From assembly GCA_017458765.1 (NCBI GenBank), contig JAFSZZ010000062.1, forward strand, positions 1 through 39,787: DNA of 39,787 nucleotides. Reading direction: 5' to 3'. This document shows positions 1-8,156 of this stretch, in pieces. The translations under genes and the position numbers were made by a program. A model generated the notes under the pieces. That model saw only the letters and a list, made by a program, of their open reading frames with translations. It was not told where the DNA came from and did not search any database. The DNA comes from Lachnospiraceae bacterium. Its GTDB lineage: Bacteria; Bacillota; Clostridia; Lachnospirales; Lachnospiraceae. Positions within the stretch are counted from its first letter, which is position 1. Each line of letters begins with the position of its first letter.

Positions 1-1
1 A

Positions 2-1396
2 AAAAGAATGGGAATGCCTGAAGATGAGGCCGTGAAATGTTATGAAGATGCAATTGATTTTGAGGCAAAACTTGCGGAAGGCATATATACTACAAAAGAA
101 ACCAAACAGGATGATTATATTTCAAAGAGTAATAATGAAATGACTTTTGAAGATCTGACCGATCACTGTAAGAACTTTCCTATAGGAAGGATCCTTGATA
201 TTGATGGGTACAGCTATGACGGCAGCTATTTAGTCATAAGACCGGATTATTTCAATTTGTTGGATGATCTGTATACGGATGAGAATATAGACGGTATAAA
301 GGCATGCCTGATAGTAAATTATCTTCTTGGATATAAAGGAATCATAGATAAAGATTCCTATGATCATTCAAATGAGATCAGGAATAAGTATTTCGGGACG
401 AGCGGTTCGGTCCCTGATGACGAAATGGCCTATAACAGGGTCAACGGAGCATTGCCGACTTCAATGCAGAAGGTCTTTATCTCAAAATACGGATCCAAAG
501 AAGATAAACAGAAGATGGAAGATCTGTGCAGAGAAGTAATAGACACATACAGGGAGATGCTTGAAGAAAATGACTGGATTTCGGATGAAGCCAAGGAAAC
601 TGTGATAAAGAAACTTAATAATATGACAATACATGCGGCTTATCCGGATAAATTCAGGGATACTTCAAAGATCGATATAAAGGATTGTTCCCTTATTGAA
701 GCGAACCGGCGGTTGGAAGAGTATGAGGCTGAATATAACAGGAGCCTTATCGGGAAGAAGATCGATAAGGATATGTGGGCGGAAGGATTTGATATCCTTT
801 CCTGCAATGCCTTCTACGATTCGACACAGAATACGATAAACATGTTGATCGGGATGATGGGTGAACCTTTTTATTCGAACGACATGTCAACAGAGGAGTT
901 ATACGCATCTATAGGAGCCTTCTGGGTAGGACATGAGATATCGCATGCATTTGATTCAAACGGTGCACAGTTTGATGAAAACGGTAATTTAAGGAACTGG
1001 TGGACCGGGGAAGATGAAGAAGAGTTTAAGAAGCGTGTAAGGAAGATGGATAACTACCTGGACGGCATTATCGCATTTGGTGATGAGCATTTTATAGGAA
1101 CAAATATAGATACGGAAATGGTCGCCGATATGACCGGATTACAGTGTGCTCTCAGAATGGCATCCAAGGTTGAGGGATTTGATTATGACAGGTTCTTTAA
1201 AAAGTACGCACAGATGAACGCAAGTCTCGGAGTTTACAGCTTTGAACTGACAGTGCTCAAACAGGATGAGCATCCTCTTGATTATGCGAGGACGAATGTG
1301 CCCGTACAGCAGTTTGAGGAATTCTACGAAACATATGATGTAAAGGAAGGCGACAATATGTACCTTGCTCCGCAGGACAGGCTGATAATATGGTGA
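2..1396 (+). CDS. M13-family zinc metallopeptidase (PepO/neprilysin-like), 5' end outside window
   Basis: Zinc endopeptidase of the M13 (neprilysin/PepO) family, expected to cut short peptides at the cell surface or outside the cell. About 464 residues are visible. HEISH near residue 309 (counted from the ATG at 8) supplies two zinc-binding histidines and the catalytic Glu; EMVAD near 370 supplies the third ligand. The upstream NAFY segment and the C-terminal part (DEHPLDYAR, GDNMYLAPQDR, final Trp) also fit M13. Family members are usually 630-700 residues, the frame is open to the window edge, and the ATG at 8 has no ribosome binding site. I therefore read this as the C-terminal two thirds of a longer protein cut by the window, not a short gene. 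The signal peptide, if any, is not visible. It ends 30 bases from the end of convergent aroC. Confidence 0.88.
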   Translation, partial: KRMGMPEDEAVKCYEDAIDFEAKLAEGIYTTKETKQDDYISKSNNEMTFEDLTDHCKNFPIGRILDIDGYSYDGSYLVIRPDYFNLLDDLYTDENIDGIKACLIVNYLLGYKGIIDKDSYDHSNEIRNKYFGTSGSVPDDEMAYNRVNGALPTSMQKVFISKYGSKEDKQKMEDLCREVIDTYREMLEENDWISDEAKETVIKKLNNMTIHAAYPDKFRDTSKIDIKDCSLIEANRRLEEYEAEYNRSLIGKKIDKDMWAEGFDILSCNAFYDSTQNTINMLIGMMGEPFYSNDMSTEELYASIGAFWVGHEISHAFDSNGAQFDENGNLRNWWTGEDEEEFKKRVRKMDNYLDGIIAFGDEHFIGTNIDTEMVADMTGLQCALRMASKVEGFDYDRFFKKYAQMNASLGVYSFELTVLKQDEHPLDYARTNVPVQQFEEFYETYDVKEGDNMYLAPQDRLIIW

Positions 1397-1426
1397 TCTG
1401 AATATACCGGGTTTTTATGCATGTAT

Positions 1427-2524
1427 TTAACAGTATATTTTTCGCAGATTGTCAAGCCTTGAAGACATATTGCCGATGAGAAGATCGATAACAGTGAGGG
1501 CTGCCATGGATTCTACGACTACCACCGCGCGTGGTACGATAATGGGATCGTGGCGGCCCTTTATATTTATATTAATATCATCGCCATTTTTATTTACCGT
1601 TTCCTGAGTCATGCTTATCGAAGGAGTCGGCTTGATATGAGCACGAAGGATGACCTCGCTGCCATCCGACATACCTCCGAGTATCCCTCCGCTGTGGTTT
1701 GTTTTCTTTTCGATCTTACTGTCTTTTAAGGTAAAGAAGTCATTATTATCATAACCGGTGGAAGAGGACACTGCAGTACCGTCACCTATTTCAACTGCCT
1801 TTACTGCGCCAATGCTCATGACAGCCCTGGCAAGTCCGGCATCAAGCTTGTCAAATACCGGCTCGCCGATACCGGCGGGAAGTCCGTTTATCCTGCACTC
1901 GACACTTCCGCCTGCCGAGTTGCCTTCCTTTCGTAAATCGTCAAGATAAGCCATTGCCTTTTCGGCAGCGTCTCTGTCCGGCATATACAGGGGATTTTCC
2001 AAAATATATTCCGAGTCAAAATTTTCGGGATCCGCCTTTATCATGCCGACTGATAAGGTATAAGTAAGGAATGATATACCGAGTTCCTTAAGGATCTTTG
2101 ATGCTATCGCACCTGCAGCAACACGGCCTATCGTTTCACGTCCGGATGACCGGCCGCCGCCGCGATAGTCACGGAATCCGTATTTTAAGTCGAAGGTAAG
2201 GTCGGCATGCCCCGGCCGGTAATATGTTGAGATCTCGGAATAATCGGATGAATGATGATCCTTATTATATACGATTAGGGATATCGGGGTTCCGGTGGTA
2301 AGTCCTTCAAATACGCCCGATAAGATCTTAACTTCATCACCTTCGGCTCTTGCAGTCGTGTATTTGGACTGACCGGGCTTGCGCCTGTCAAGGAAAGCCT
2401 GTATATCAGCTTCGTTAAGCTTAAGTCCCGCAGGACATCCATCAACCACGACACCGAGCGCGGCACCGTGTGATTCTCCCCATGTGGTTATCTTAAATGC
2501 GTTTCCGAATGATGATCCAGCCAT
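1427..2524 (-). CDS. aroC: chorismate synthase
   Basis: Converts 5-enolpyruvylshikimate-3-phosphate to chorismate, the last step of the shikimate pathway, using reduced FMN. The 365-residue protein carries the family signatures: GESHG near the N-terminus, the RPGHAD segment, GGRSSGRETIGRVAAGA, and GGILGGMSDG. The frame is open further upstream, but the start at 2524 (MAGSSFG) is preferred. It has GAGGAG seven or so bases upstream, and it places GESHG at the normal distance from the N-terminus. It is one of only two - strand genes here and stands alone, with no other aromatic-pathway gene nearby. A promoter at 2572-2600 faces it. Confidence 0.96.
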   Translation of the reverse strand: MAGSSFGNAFKITTWGESHGAALGVVVDGCPAGLKLNEADIQAFLDRRKPGQSKYTTARAEGDEVKILSGVFEGLTTGTPISLIVYNKDHHSSDYSEISTYYRPGHADLTFDLKYGFRDYRGGGRSSGRETIGRVAAGAIASKILKELGISFLTYTLSVGMIKADPENFDSEYILENPLYMPDRDAAEKAMAYLDDLRKEGNSAGGSVECRINGLPAGIGEPVFDKLDAGLARAVMSIGAVKAVEIGDGTAVSSSTGYDNNDFFTLKDSKIEKKTNHSGGILGGMSDGSEVILRAHIKPTPSISMTQETVNKNGDDININIKGRHDPIIVPRAVVVVESMAALTVIDLLIGNMSSRLDNLRKIYC

Positions 2525-2571
2525 GATCTTCTCCTCTGTCGTATAATAATCATCCTTATACTGCAATAATA

Positions 2572-2600
2572 TTTATATCAGAAGTTCTATAAATTGTAAA
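2572..2600 (-). promoter_or_regulatory. predicted sigma-A promoter for aroC
   Basis: On the - strand, TTTACA (2595-2600) and TATAAA (2572-2577) are separated by exactly 17 bases, with TGA just before the -10 (extended -10 form). The expected start near 2565 leaves a leader of about 40 bases. Its -35 overlaps that of the opposite-facing promoter at 2594-2622. Pattern reading only; the region is AT-rich. Confidence 0.55.
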
Positions 2601-2622
2601 ACTTTTAAATATATGATATTCT
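2594..2622 (+). promoter_or_regulatory. predicted sigma-A promoter for the VanY-like gene
   Basis: TTGTAA (2594-2599), 17-base spacer, TATTCT (2617-2622), with TGA directly before the -10. The predicted start is near 2629, about 95 bases before the preferred start codon of the carboxypeptidase gene. It shares its -35 bases with the divergent aroC promoter. Confidence 0.5.
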
Positions 2623-2723
2623 TTCTCTTGTCTGTATGGCAGGAAGAGTCGGTCGTGCAGATGCTTTGGGAGAAGGTACACAGTTCGTTAACGGGAATGG
2701 AACAGATGATAGAGATCGTTTTA

Positions 2724-3650
2724 ATGATAAAAAAGATCGCATATCTTACGGCGGTGATCCTGATCACTGCTTTACCGGCAGCGGAAGCTGTTTATGCCGC
2801 GGATACCGGAATAACCGTGAATAATTATATTACCGAACCGGAGAAAGCTTTTACCGCACAGGATCTGCGACTTATACTTGACAGATCGCTGTCGGTTAAT
2901 GAGACGGAAAATGCCGGCAAGGAAGACTCATCGGAGAAAAACGGTAAAGAAGTCGAAAAAAAGGAAGGCTATCCTGAGGGTGATACTGTATCCGGAGACG
3001 GAGCGGATACGGAAGATGAAAAAAATGAGGGCAGTGAAGAGAACGGCTTGTTTATTCCTGAAGAAGGAGATGAGTGGATGCTTCTGCTTGTGAATAAGCA
3101 GAATCCGATCCCCGATGATTATGCTCCCGAACTTACTGATGTAAACGGAAGCATAAAGATAAGGAGCGAGATAGCATTACCGCTTTCCGAAATGTTTGAT
3201 GATGCCGAAAAGGACGGCGTATCACTCATGGTATGCTCGGCATACAGAAGTCATGAGCATCAGAGGGAACTGTTTGACAGAAAGATAAGGAATTATACGG
3301 GAAGAGGACTGTCATATCTGGATGCGTTCAGAATAGGCTCATACTCTGTGATAATCCCGGGAACAAGTGAACATGAGCTTGGGATGGCTCTTGACATCGT
3401 CACACCGGGCTATATGAACCTGAATGAAGGATTTGCGGATACAGCGGCAGGAAAGTGGCTCAAAGATAATGCATATAAGTATGGTTTCATATTAAGATAT
3501 CCCAAGGGTAAAGAGTATATAACGGGAATAATCTTTGAACCCTGGCATTACCGTTATGTCGGTAAGGAGGCCGCAAAGTTAATAACACAGAAAGATCTCA
3601 CGCTGGAAGAATATATTGAAGAGATGGAATACCGGTACGACAATGAATGA
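2724..3650 (+). CDS. D-alanyl-D-alanine carboxypeptidase, VanY/M15B type, secreted
   Basis: Peptidoglycan-trimming enzyme predicted to remove the terminal D-Ala of stem peptides outside the membrane. The M15B signatures are clear in the C-terminal half: SAYRSHEHQ, SEHELGMALD (zinc-binding His and Asp), and EPWHYRYVG (third zinc ligand region). The N-terminus MIKKIAYLTAVILITALP followed by an Ala-rich stretch is a good signal peptide, with likely cleavage after AVYA. A strongly acidic Glu/Gly/Asp-rich linker of about 70 residues separates it from the catalytic domain. The start is uncertain. The frame is open to 2613, with ATGs at 2661, 2697, 2706 and 2724, none with a strong ribosome binding site. 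I chose 2724 because it gives the cleanest signal peptide; 2706 is the main alternative. VanY here does not imply vancomycin resistance: no vanH, vanA or vanX-like gene is nearby. Confidence 0.85.
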   Translation: MIKKIAYLTAVILITALPAAEAVYAADTGITVNNYITEPEKAFTAQDLRLILDRSLSVNETENAGKEDSSEKNGKEVEKKEGYPEGDTVSGDGADTEDEKNEGSEENGLFIPEEGDEWMLLLVNKQNPIPDDYAPELTDVNGSIKIRSEIALPLSEMFDDAEKDGVSLMVCSAYRSHEHQRELFDRKIRNYTGRGLSYLDAFRIGSYSVIIPGTSEHELGMALDIVTPGYMNLNEGFADTAAGKWLKDNAYKYGFILRYPKGKEYITGIIFEPWHYRYVGKEAAKLITQKDLTLEEYIEEMEYRYDNE

Positions 3651-3692
3651 GGAGATGCCGACGGAAAACCGTGAAAGTCAAAGGGTGATCAT

Positions 3693-4832
3693 ATGCAGTA
3701 TAAGATATTGAAAACAGAAGGAAGAGCAAAGCGTGCCGAGATGGTCACGGTACACGGAGTCATACAGACTCCCGTATTTATGAACGTCGGTACCGTTGCG
3801 GCGATAAAGGGAGCGGTATCCACGGAGGATCTTGAGCGTATTGGAACTCAGGTCGAGCTTAGCAATACTTATCATCTTCATGTAAGACCGGGAGATGAAG
3901 TGGTAAAGAAACTGGGCGGTTTACATAAATTCATGTCATGGGACAGACCTATACTTACGGATTCAGGTGGATTCCAGGTATTCTCACTGAGTTCGCTCCG
4001 TAAGATAAAAGAAGAAGGAGTATATTTTAATTCCCATGTGGACGGCAGGAAGATATTCATGGGGCCCGAAGAAAGCATGAGGATACAGTCAAACCTGGCT
4101 TCCACGATCGCAATGGCTTTTGATGAATGTCCGAGTTCCCGTGCGGAAAAGGAATATGTACAGGCATCAGTTGACAGAACGACAAGATGGCTTGAACGCT
4201 GTAAATGTGAGATGAAACGTTTGAACGGACTTGATGATACAATAAATAAGGAACAGCTTCTGTTCGGGATAAATCAGGGCGCCGTATTTAAGGATATAAG
4301 AACAGAGCATGCAAAAAGAATAAGCGAAATGGAACTTGACGGTTATGCCATAGGCGGACTTGCAGTCGGCGAGACTCATGAGGAAATGTATGAGACGATA
4401 GAGGCTGTGGAACCTTATCTTCCAAAGGATAAACCCACATATCTCATGGGCGTCGGTACTCCGGCAAACATCCTTGAAGCGGTAGAGCGTGGAGTGGATT
4501 TTTTCGACTGTGTCTACCCTTCAAGAAACGGAAGGCACGGTCATGTTTATACGAACAACGGCAAGCTTAATCTGTTCAATGCAAAATATGAACTTGACGA
4601 CCGTCCGATCGAGGAAGGATGCGGCTGCCCGACATGCTCAAGATATTCAAGGGCATATATAAGGCATCTTTTAAAGGCAAAGGAGATGCTCGGGATGAGA
4701 CTCTGCGTGATGCACAACCTGTATTTTTACAATATGATGATGAGTGAGATAAGGGATTCACTCGATCACGGGAATTTTGCGGCGTATAAAAAAGGAAAGC
4801 TTGAAGGATTTGCAAAAACACTTGATGAATAA
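3693..4832 (+). CDS. tgt: queuine tRNA-ribosyltransferase (tRNA-guanine transglycosylase)
   Basis: Exchanges guanine 34 in the anticodon of Asp, Asn, His and Tyr tRNAs for a queuine precursor. The 379 residues match bacterial TGT length. Visible signatures are LTDSGGFQVFSL (active-site Asp), FDCVYPSRNGRHG (nucleophile Asp) and the zinc site CGCPTCSRYSRAYIRHL plus a following His. The ATG at 3693 has AAAGGGTGA just upstream. It sits 42 bases after the carboxypeptidase gene and 48 bases before yajC, the usual tgt-yajC neighbourhood. No queA is present in the window. Confidence 0.97.
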   Translation: MQYKILKTEGRAKRAEMVTVHGVIQTPVFMNVGTVAAIKGAVSTEDLERIGTQVELSNTYHLHVRPGDEVVKKLGGLHKFMSWDRPILTDSGGFQVFSLSSLRKIKEEGVYFNSHVDGRKIFMGPEESMRIQSNLASTIAMAFDECPSSRAEKEYVQASVDRTTRWLERCKCEMKRLNGLDDTINKEQLLFGINQGAVFKDIRTEHAKRISEMELDGYAIGGLAVGETHEEMYETIEAVEPYLPKDKPTYLMGVGTPANILEAVERGVDFFDCVYPSRNGRHGHVYTNNGKLNLFNAKYELDDRPIEEGCGCPTCSRYSRAYIRHLLKAKEMLGMRLCVMHNLYFYNMMMSEIRDSLDHGNFAAYKKGKLEGFAKTLDE

Positions 4833-4850
4833 AACAAATTTGTGTATTAT
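4822..4850 (+). promoter_or_regulatory. possible promoter for yajC, overlapping the end of tgt
   Basis: TTGATG (4822-4827), 17-base spacer, TATTAT (4845-4850), about 30 bases before the yajC start. The -35 lies within the last codons of tgt. It may allow yajC to be transcribed apart from tgt. Motif reading only. Confidence 0.4.
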
Positions 4851-4880
4851 TAGAAAAGTGTTTAAATATGGAGGTATATT

Positions 4881-5195
4881 ATGACGGTATTATTGGCACA
4901 GGCAGCGGGAACCGGAACGGGTTCGATCCTTTATATGGTAGGATGGATAGCATTATTCGGCGTACTTATGTATTTTATGTTCTATCGTCCCCAGAAAAAG
5001 GAACAGGCAAAACGTGACGCACTTATGGCAGATCTTGCGGTAAATGATTACGTGCTCACATCAAGCGGCTTCTACGGAGTGATAATAGATATTACGGATG
5101 ATACTGTTATAGTTGAATTCGGTAATAACAAGAACTGCAGGATCCCTATGAAGAAGAGCGCCATCCAGGAAGTGGAAAAACCCGGCGCAGAATAA
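4881..5195 (+). CDS. yajC: preprotein translocase subunit YajC
   Basis: Small inner-membrane partner of the Sec translocon (SecDF-YajC). The 104 residues contain one N-terminal transmembrane helix (about residues 14-35, ending in FYRPQKKEQ, the family hallmark). A small soluble domain follows, with the typical ...VNDYVLTSSGFYG and DDTVIVEFG segments. GGAGGT lies a few bases before the ATG. Neither secD nor secF follows, unlike in many genomes; the next gene is leuB after a hairpin. Confidence 0.95.
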   Translation: MTVLLAQAAGTGTGSILYMVGWIALFGVLMYFMFYRPQKKEQAKRDALMADLAVNDYVLTSSGFYGVIIDITDDTVIVEFGNNKNCRIPMKKSAIQEVEKPGAE

Positions 5196-5223
5196 ACATA
5201 CGGATATAAATGTGATGGTTTGG

Positions 5224-5248
5224 GGATGCCTGTAGGGGCATCCTTGTT
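5224..5248 (+). terminator. probable rho-independent terminator after yajC
   Basis: GGATGCC (5224-5230) and GGCATCC (5237-5243) form a perfect 7-bp stem with loop TGTAGG, followed by TTGTT. The T-run is short, so termination may be partial. It separates tgt-yajC from the leuB group. Confidence 0.55.
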
Positions 5249-5276
5249 CTGATTTATATAAAAGAAAGGTAAGAAA

Positions 5277-6359
5277 ATGAAGTACAGGATAGCAAGTATC
5301 AAAGGAGACGGGATCGGTCCCGAGATAGTTACCCAGGCACAGAAGGTATTAAACAGTGTCGGAGAAAAGTACGGCCATGAGTTTGAGTTTGTTGAGCTTC
5401 TGATGGGAGGCTGTTCAATAGATGTGAACGGAGTACCGCTTACGGAAGAGACTATAGAAACGGCAAAATCCTGTGACGCTGTACTTATGGGCTCCATAGG
5501 AGGTGACACGAGGACATCACCGTGGTATAAGCTTGAGCCTTCGAAGAGACCGGAAGCGGGTCTCCTTGGTATAAGGAAGGCGCTTAAACTGTTTGCGAAC
5601 TTACGTCCCGCCTATCTGTATCCGGAACTTAAGGAAGCCTGTCCTCTTAAGGAAGAAGTGGCCGCAAAGGGATTTGATATGATGATGATGCGCGAGCTTA
5701 CGGGCGGTCTGTATTTCGGAGAAAGATATACAAAGGAAATAGACGGGGTGATGACGGCTGTCGACACTCTTACCTATAACGAGAATGAGATCAGGAGGAT
5801 CGCGATAAAGGCATTTGATATTGCCATGAAACGCAGGAAAAAGGTAACTCTTGTGGATAAAGCCAATGTTCTTGATTCGTCAAGACTCTGGCGTAAGGTA
5901 ACAGAAGAGGTTGCGGCGGATTATCCCGAAGTCGAGTTTCTCGTAATGCTTGTCGATAACTGTGCGATGCAGCTTGTAAAGGATCCGGCGCAGTTCGATG
6001 TTGTTCTTACGGAGAATATGTTCGGCGATATCCTCTCCGATGAGGCTTCGATGATAACCGGATCGATAGGAATGCTTCCGTCGGCTTCTCTTAACGAGAC
6101 AAAGTTCGGACTGTATGAGCCTTCGGGCGGTTCGGCACCGGACATAGCGGGCAAGAATATAGCCAACCCGATAGCCACTATATTAAGTGCCGCAATGATG
6201 TTAAGATATTCGTTCGATCTTGACAGGGAGGCGGATGCAATTGAGGAAGCCGTAAAGAAGGTACTCAGGGAAGGTTACAGGACAATAGACATCGCCAAGA
6301 GCGGAGAACCTCAGGTCAAGTGTGATGAGATGGGCGATCTGATAGCCGCAAGGATATAA
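5277..6359 (+). CDS. leuB: 3-isopropylmalate dehydrogenase
   Basis: NAD-dependent oxidative decarboxylation of 3-isopropylmalate in leucine synthesis. The 360-residue protein starts with the family N-terminus (KGDGIGPEIV) and has VDKANVLDSSRLW, TENMFGDILSDEASM and EPSGGSAPDIAGK. The last differs from the commoner EPVHGSAPDIAG, but from memory it matches other Lachnospiraceae LeuB proteins. AAAGGT precedes the ATG. It is followed by ilvD and ilvB, so branched-chain synthesis genes are grouped here, while leuC and leuD lie about 33 kb to the right. Isocitrate or tartrate dehydrogenase is less likely given the length, the GLLGIRKALKLFANLRP segment and the neighbours. Confidence 0.95.
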   Translation: MKYRIASIKGDGIGPEIVTQAQKVLNSVGEKYGHEFEFVELLMGGCSIDVNGVPLTEETIETAKSCDAVLMGSIGGDTRTSPWYKLEPSKRPEAGLLGIRKALKLFANLRPAYLYPELKEACPLKEEVAAKGFDMMMMRELTGGLYFGERYTKEIDGVMTAVDTLTYNENEIRRIAIKAFDIAMKRRKKVTLVDKANVLDSSRLWRKVTEEVAADYPEVEFLVMLVDNCAMQLVKDPAQFDVVLTENMFGDILSDEASMITGSIGMLPSASLNETKFGLYEPSGGSAPDIAGKNIANPIATILSAAMMLRYSFDLDREADAIEEAVKKVLREGYRTIDIAKSGEPQVKCDEMGDLIAARI

Positions 6360-6382
6360 ATCAGGAAAAGCCGGGGGAAGCC

Positions 6383-6427
6383 ATGGGAACGGTTCTTTTG
6401 GCTCACTCCGGGGATACAGAGTCATAG
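6383..6427 (+). CDS. possible 14-codon leader peptide before ilvD
   Basis: A short frame, MGTVLLAHSGDTES then TAG, lies in the 98-base gap between leuB and ilvD. It is preceded at good distance by GGGGGAAG, a plausible ribosome binding site. It contains Val-Leu-Leu codons, as a branched-chain-responsive leader might, but I see no clear terminator/antiterminator pair between its stop and ilvD. It could equally be chance. Evidence is only the ribosome site, position and codon content. Confidence 0.25.
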   Translation: MGTVLLAHSGDTES

Positions 6428-6457
6428 ACTGAAAGGATAAGATCAGGAGGAGAAAAA

Positions 6458-8125
6458 ATGGTAAGTGATAATATGAAATGCGGTATGCAGCAGGCACCGG
6501 CACGCTCACTTCTTAATGCACTCGGATATACACCCGAGGAGATAAAGAAACCCATGGTAGGTATCGTGTGCTCATATAACGAGATAGTTCCGGGACACAT
6601 GAACCTTGATAAGATAGCAGAGGCTGTAAAGCTCGGCGTTGCGGAAGCCGGCGGAACACCTGTAATGTTCCCTGCGATAGCGGTGTGTGACGGTATTGCG
6701 ATGGGCCATATCGGAATGAAGTATTCGCTTGTAACAAGGGATCTTATTGCGGATTCGACGGAAGCCATGGCTATCGCCCATCAGTTTGATGCGCTTGTCA
6801 TGATTCCCAATTGTGATAAAAATGTACCCGGTCTCCTTATGGCCGCGGCAAGAGTAAACATTCCGACTGTTTTCGTTTCCGGAGGTCCGATGCTCGCGGG
6901 ACATGTAAAGGGACGCAAGCGCAGCCTTTCATCAATGTTTGAAGCTGTCGGTGAATACGCTGCAGGCAAAATAACTGAAGCTGATGTTACCGAATATGAG
7001 GAAAAGGTATGTCCTACCTGCGGATCATGCTCGGGAATGTACACCGCAAATTCGATGAACTGTCTTACGGAAGTACTCGGAATGGGGCTTCCCGGTAACG
7101 GAACCATCCCCGCAGTATATTCCGAGAGACTTAAGCTCGCAAAGCGTGCGGGATATGCGGTAATGGATATGCTTAATAAAAACATACGTCCTCGTGATAT
7201 CATCACGAAGGATTCTATCTTAAATGCACTTACCGTGGATATGGCACTCGGATGTTCAACAAATTCAATGCTCCATCTTCCCGCGATAGCACATGAGATA
7301 GGCTTTGATTTTGATATATCGTTTGCAAATCCCATAAGCGAGAAGACGCCCAACCTGTGTCATCTTGCACCGGCAGGCCCTACTTATATGGAGGATCTTA
7401 ACGAAGCCGGCGGAGTATATGCGGTCGTAAAGGAACTCTGTGACATAGGACTCATAAATGAGAACTGCATGACAGTTACGGGAAAGACCATAGGAGAAGC
7501 CGTAAAGAATGCGGTAAACAGAGATCCTGAAGTTATAAGACCGGTTGACAATCCCTATTCAAAGACCGGAGGACTCGCGGTACTTAAGGGTAATCTCGCT
7601 CCGGACGGATCCGTGGTAAAACGTTCGGCAGTTGTTCCGGAAATGCTTAAACATGAAGGACCCGCAAGAGTATTTGAATGTGAAGAAGATGCAATAGATG
7701 CCATAAAGGGCGGTAAGATCAAAGACGGAGATGTTGTTGTGATAAGATACGAAGGTCCGAAAGGCGGCCCGGGAATGAGGGAGATGCTCAATCCAACATC
7801 TGCCATAGCCGGTATGGGACTCGGATCAACGGTGGCTCTTATCACCGACGGACGCTTTTCGGGAGCAAGCAGGGGTGCATCGATCGGCCACATATCACCG
7901 GAGGCCGCAGTGGGCGGACCCATAGCTTTAGTAAAAGAGGGTGATATCATAGAAATAGATATCAATGCTTATTCGATCAATCTTAAAGTAAGTGATGAAG
8001 AACTTGAAAAAAGACGCAGCGAATGGAAGCCAAGAGACCCTAAGGTTACTACGGGATATCTTGCAAGATATGCGTCAATGGTCACAAGCGGAAACAGGGG
8101 AGCGATACTTGAGATCCCAAGATAA
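6458..8125 (+). CDS. ilvD: dihydroxy-acid dehydratase
   Basis: Iron-sulfur dehydratase making the 2-keto acid precursors of valine and isoleucine. The 555 residues match the IlvD family. [26 protein letters not shown], and [18 protein letters not shown] carry the cluster cysteines. The C-terminal [20 protein letters not shown] is also diagnostic. AGGAGGAG is placed just before the ATG. The related Edd (6-phosphogluconate dehydratase) is unlikely given the adjacent leuB and ilvB. ilvD and ilvB are 31 bases apart and surely co-transcribed. ilvC and ilvE are not in the window. Confidence 0.97.
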   Translation: MVSDNMKCGMQQAPARSLLNALGYTPEEIKKPMVGIVCSYNEIVPGHMNLDKIAEAVKLGVAEAGGTPVMFPAIAVCDGIAMGHIGMKYSLVTRDLIADSTEAMAIAHQFDALVMIPNCDKNVPGLLMAAARVNIPTVFVSGGPMLAGHVKGRKRSLSSMFEAVGEYAAGKITEADVTEYEEKVCPTCGSCSGMYTANSMNCLTEVLGMGLPGNGTIPAVYSERLKLAKRAGYAVMDMLNKNIRPRDIITKDSILNALTVDMALGCSTNSMLHLPAIAHEIGFDFDISFANPISEKTPNLCHLAPAGPTYMEDLNEAGGVYAVVKELCDIGLINENCMTVTGKTIGEAVKNAVNRDPEVIRPVDNPYSKTGGLAVLKGNLAPDGSVVKRSAVVPEMLKHEGPARVFECEEDAIDAIKGGKIKDGDVVVIRYEGPKGGPGMREMLNPTSAIAGMGLGSTVALITDGRFSGASRGASIGHISPEAAVGGPIALVKEGDIIEIDINAYSINLKVSDEELEKRRSEWKPRDPKVTTGYLARYASMVTSGNRGAILEIPR

Positions 8126-8156
8126 AGTGAAATATTAAGAATATCCGGAGGAAAGT

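Noticed and set aside
2724..3650. Part of a vancomycin-resistance cluster
   Set aside because: No VanA ligase, VanH, VanX or VanRS-like genes nearby; VanY-type carboxypeptidases are common housekeeping wall enzymes.
5215..5235. Mini-frame MVWGCL overlapping the hairpin before leuB, as a leucine attenuator
   Set aside because: Only one Leu codon, no convincing ribosome site and no alternative pairing; the hairpin is simpler to read as the yajC terminator.
6781..7353. 190-codon - strand open frame within ilvD
   Set aside because: Antisense shadow of ilvD; composition (Ser, Pro, Ile rich) is typical of reversed coding sequence.
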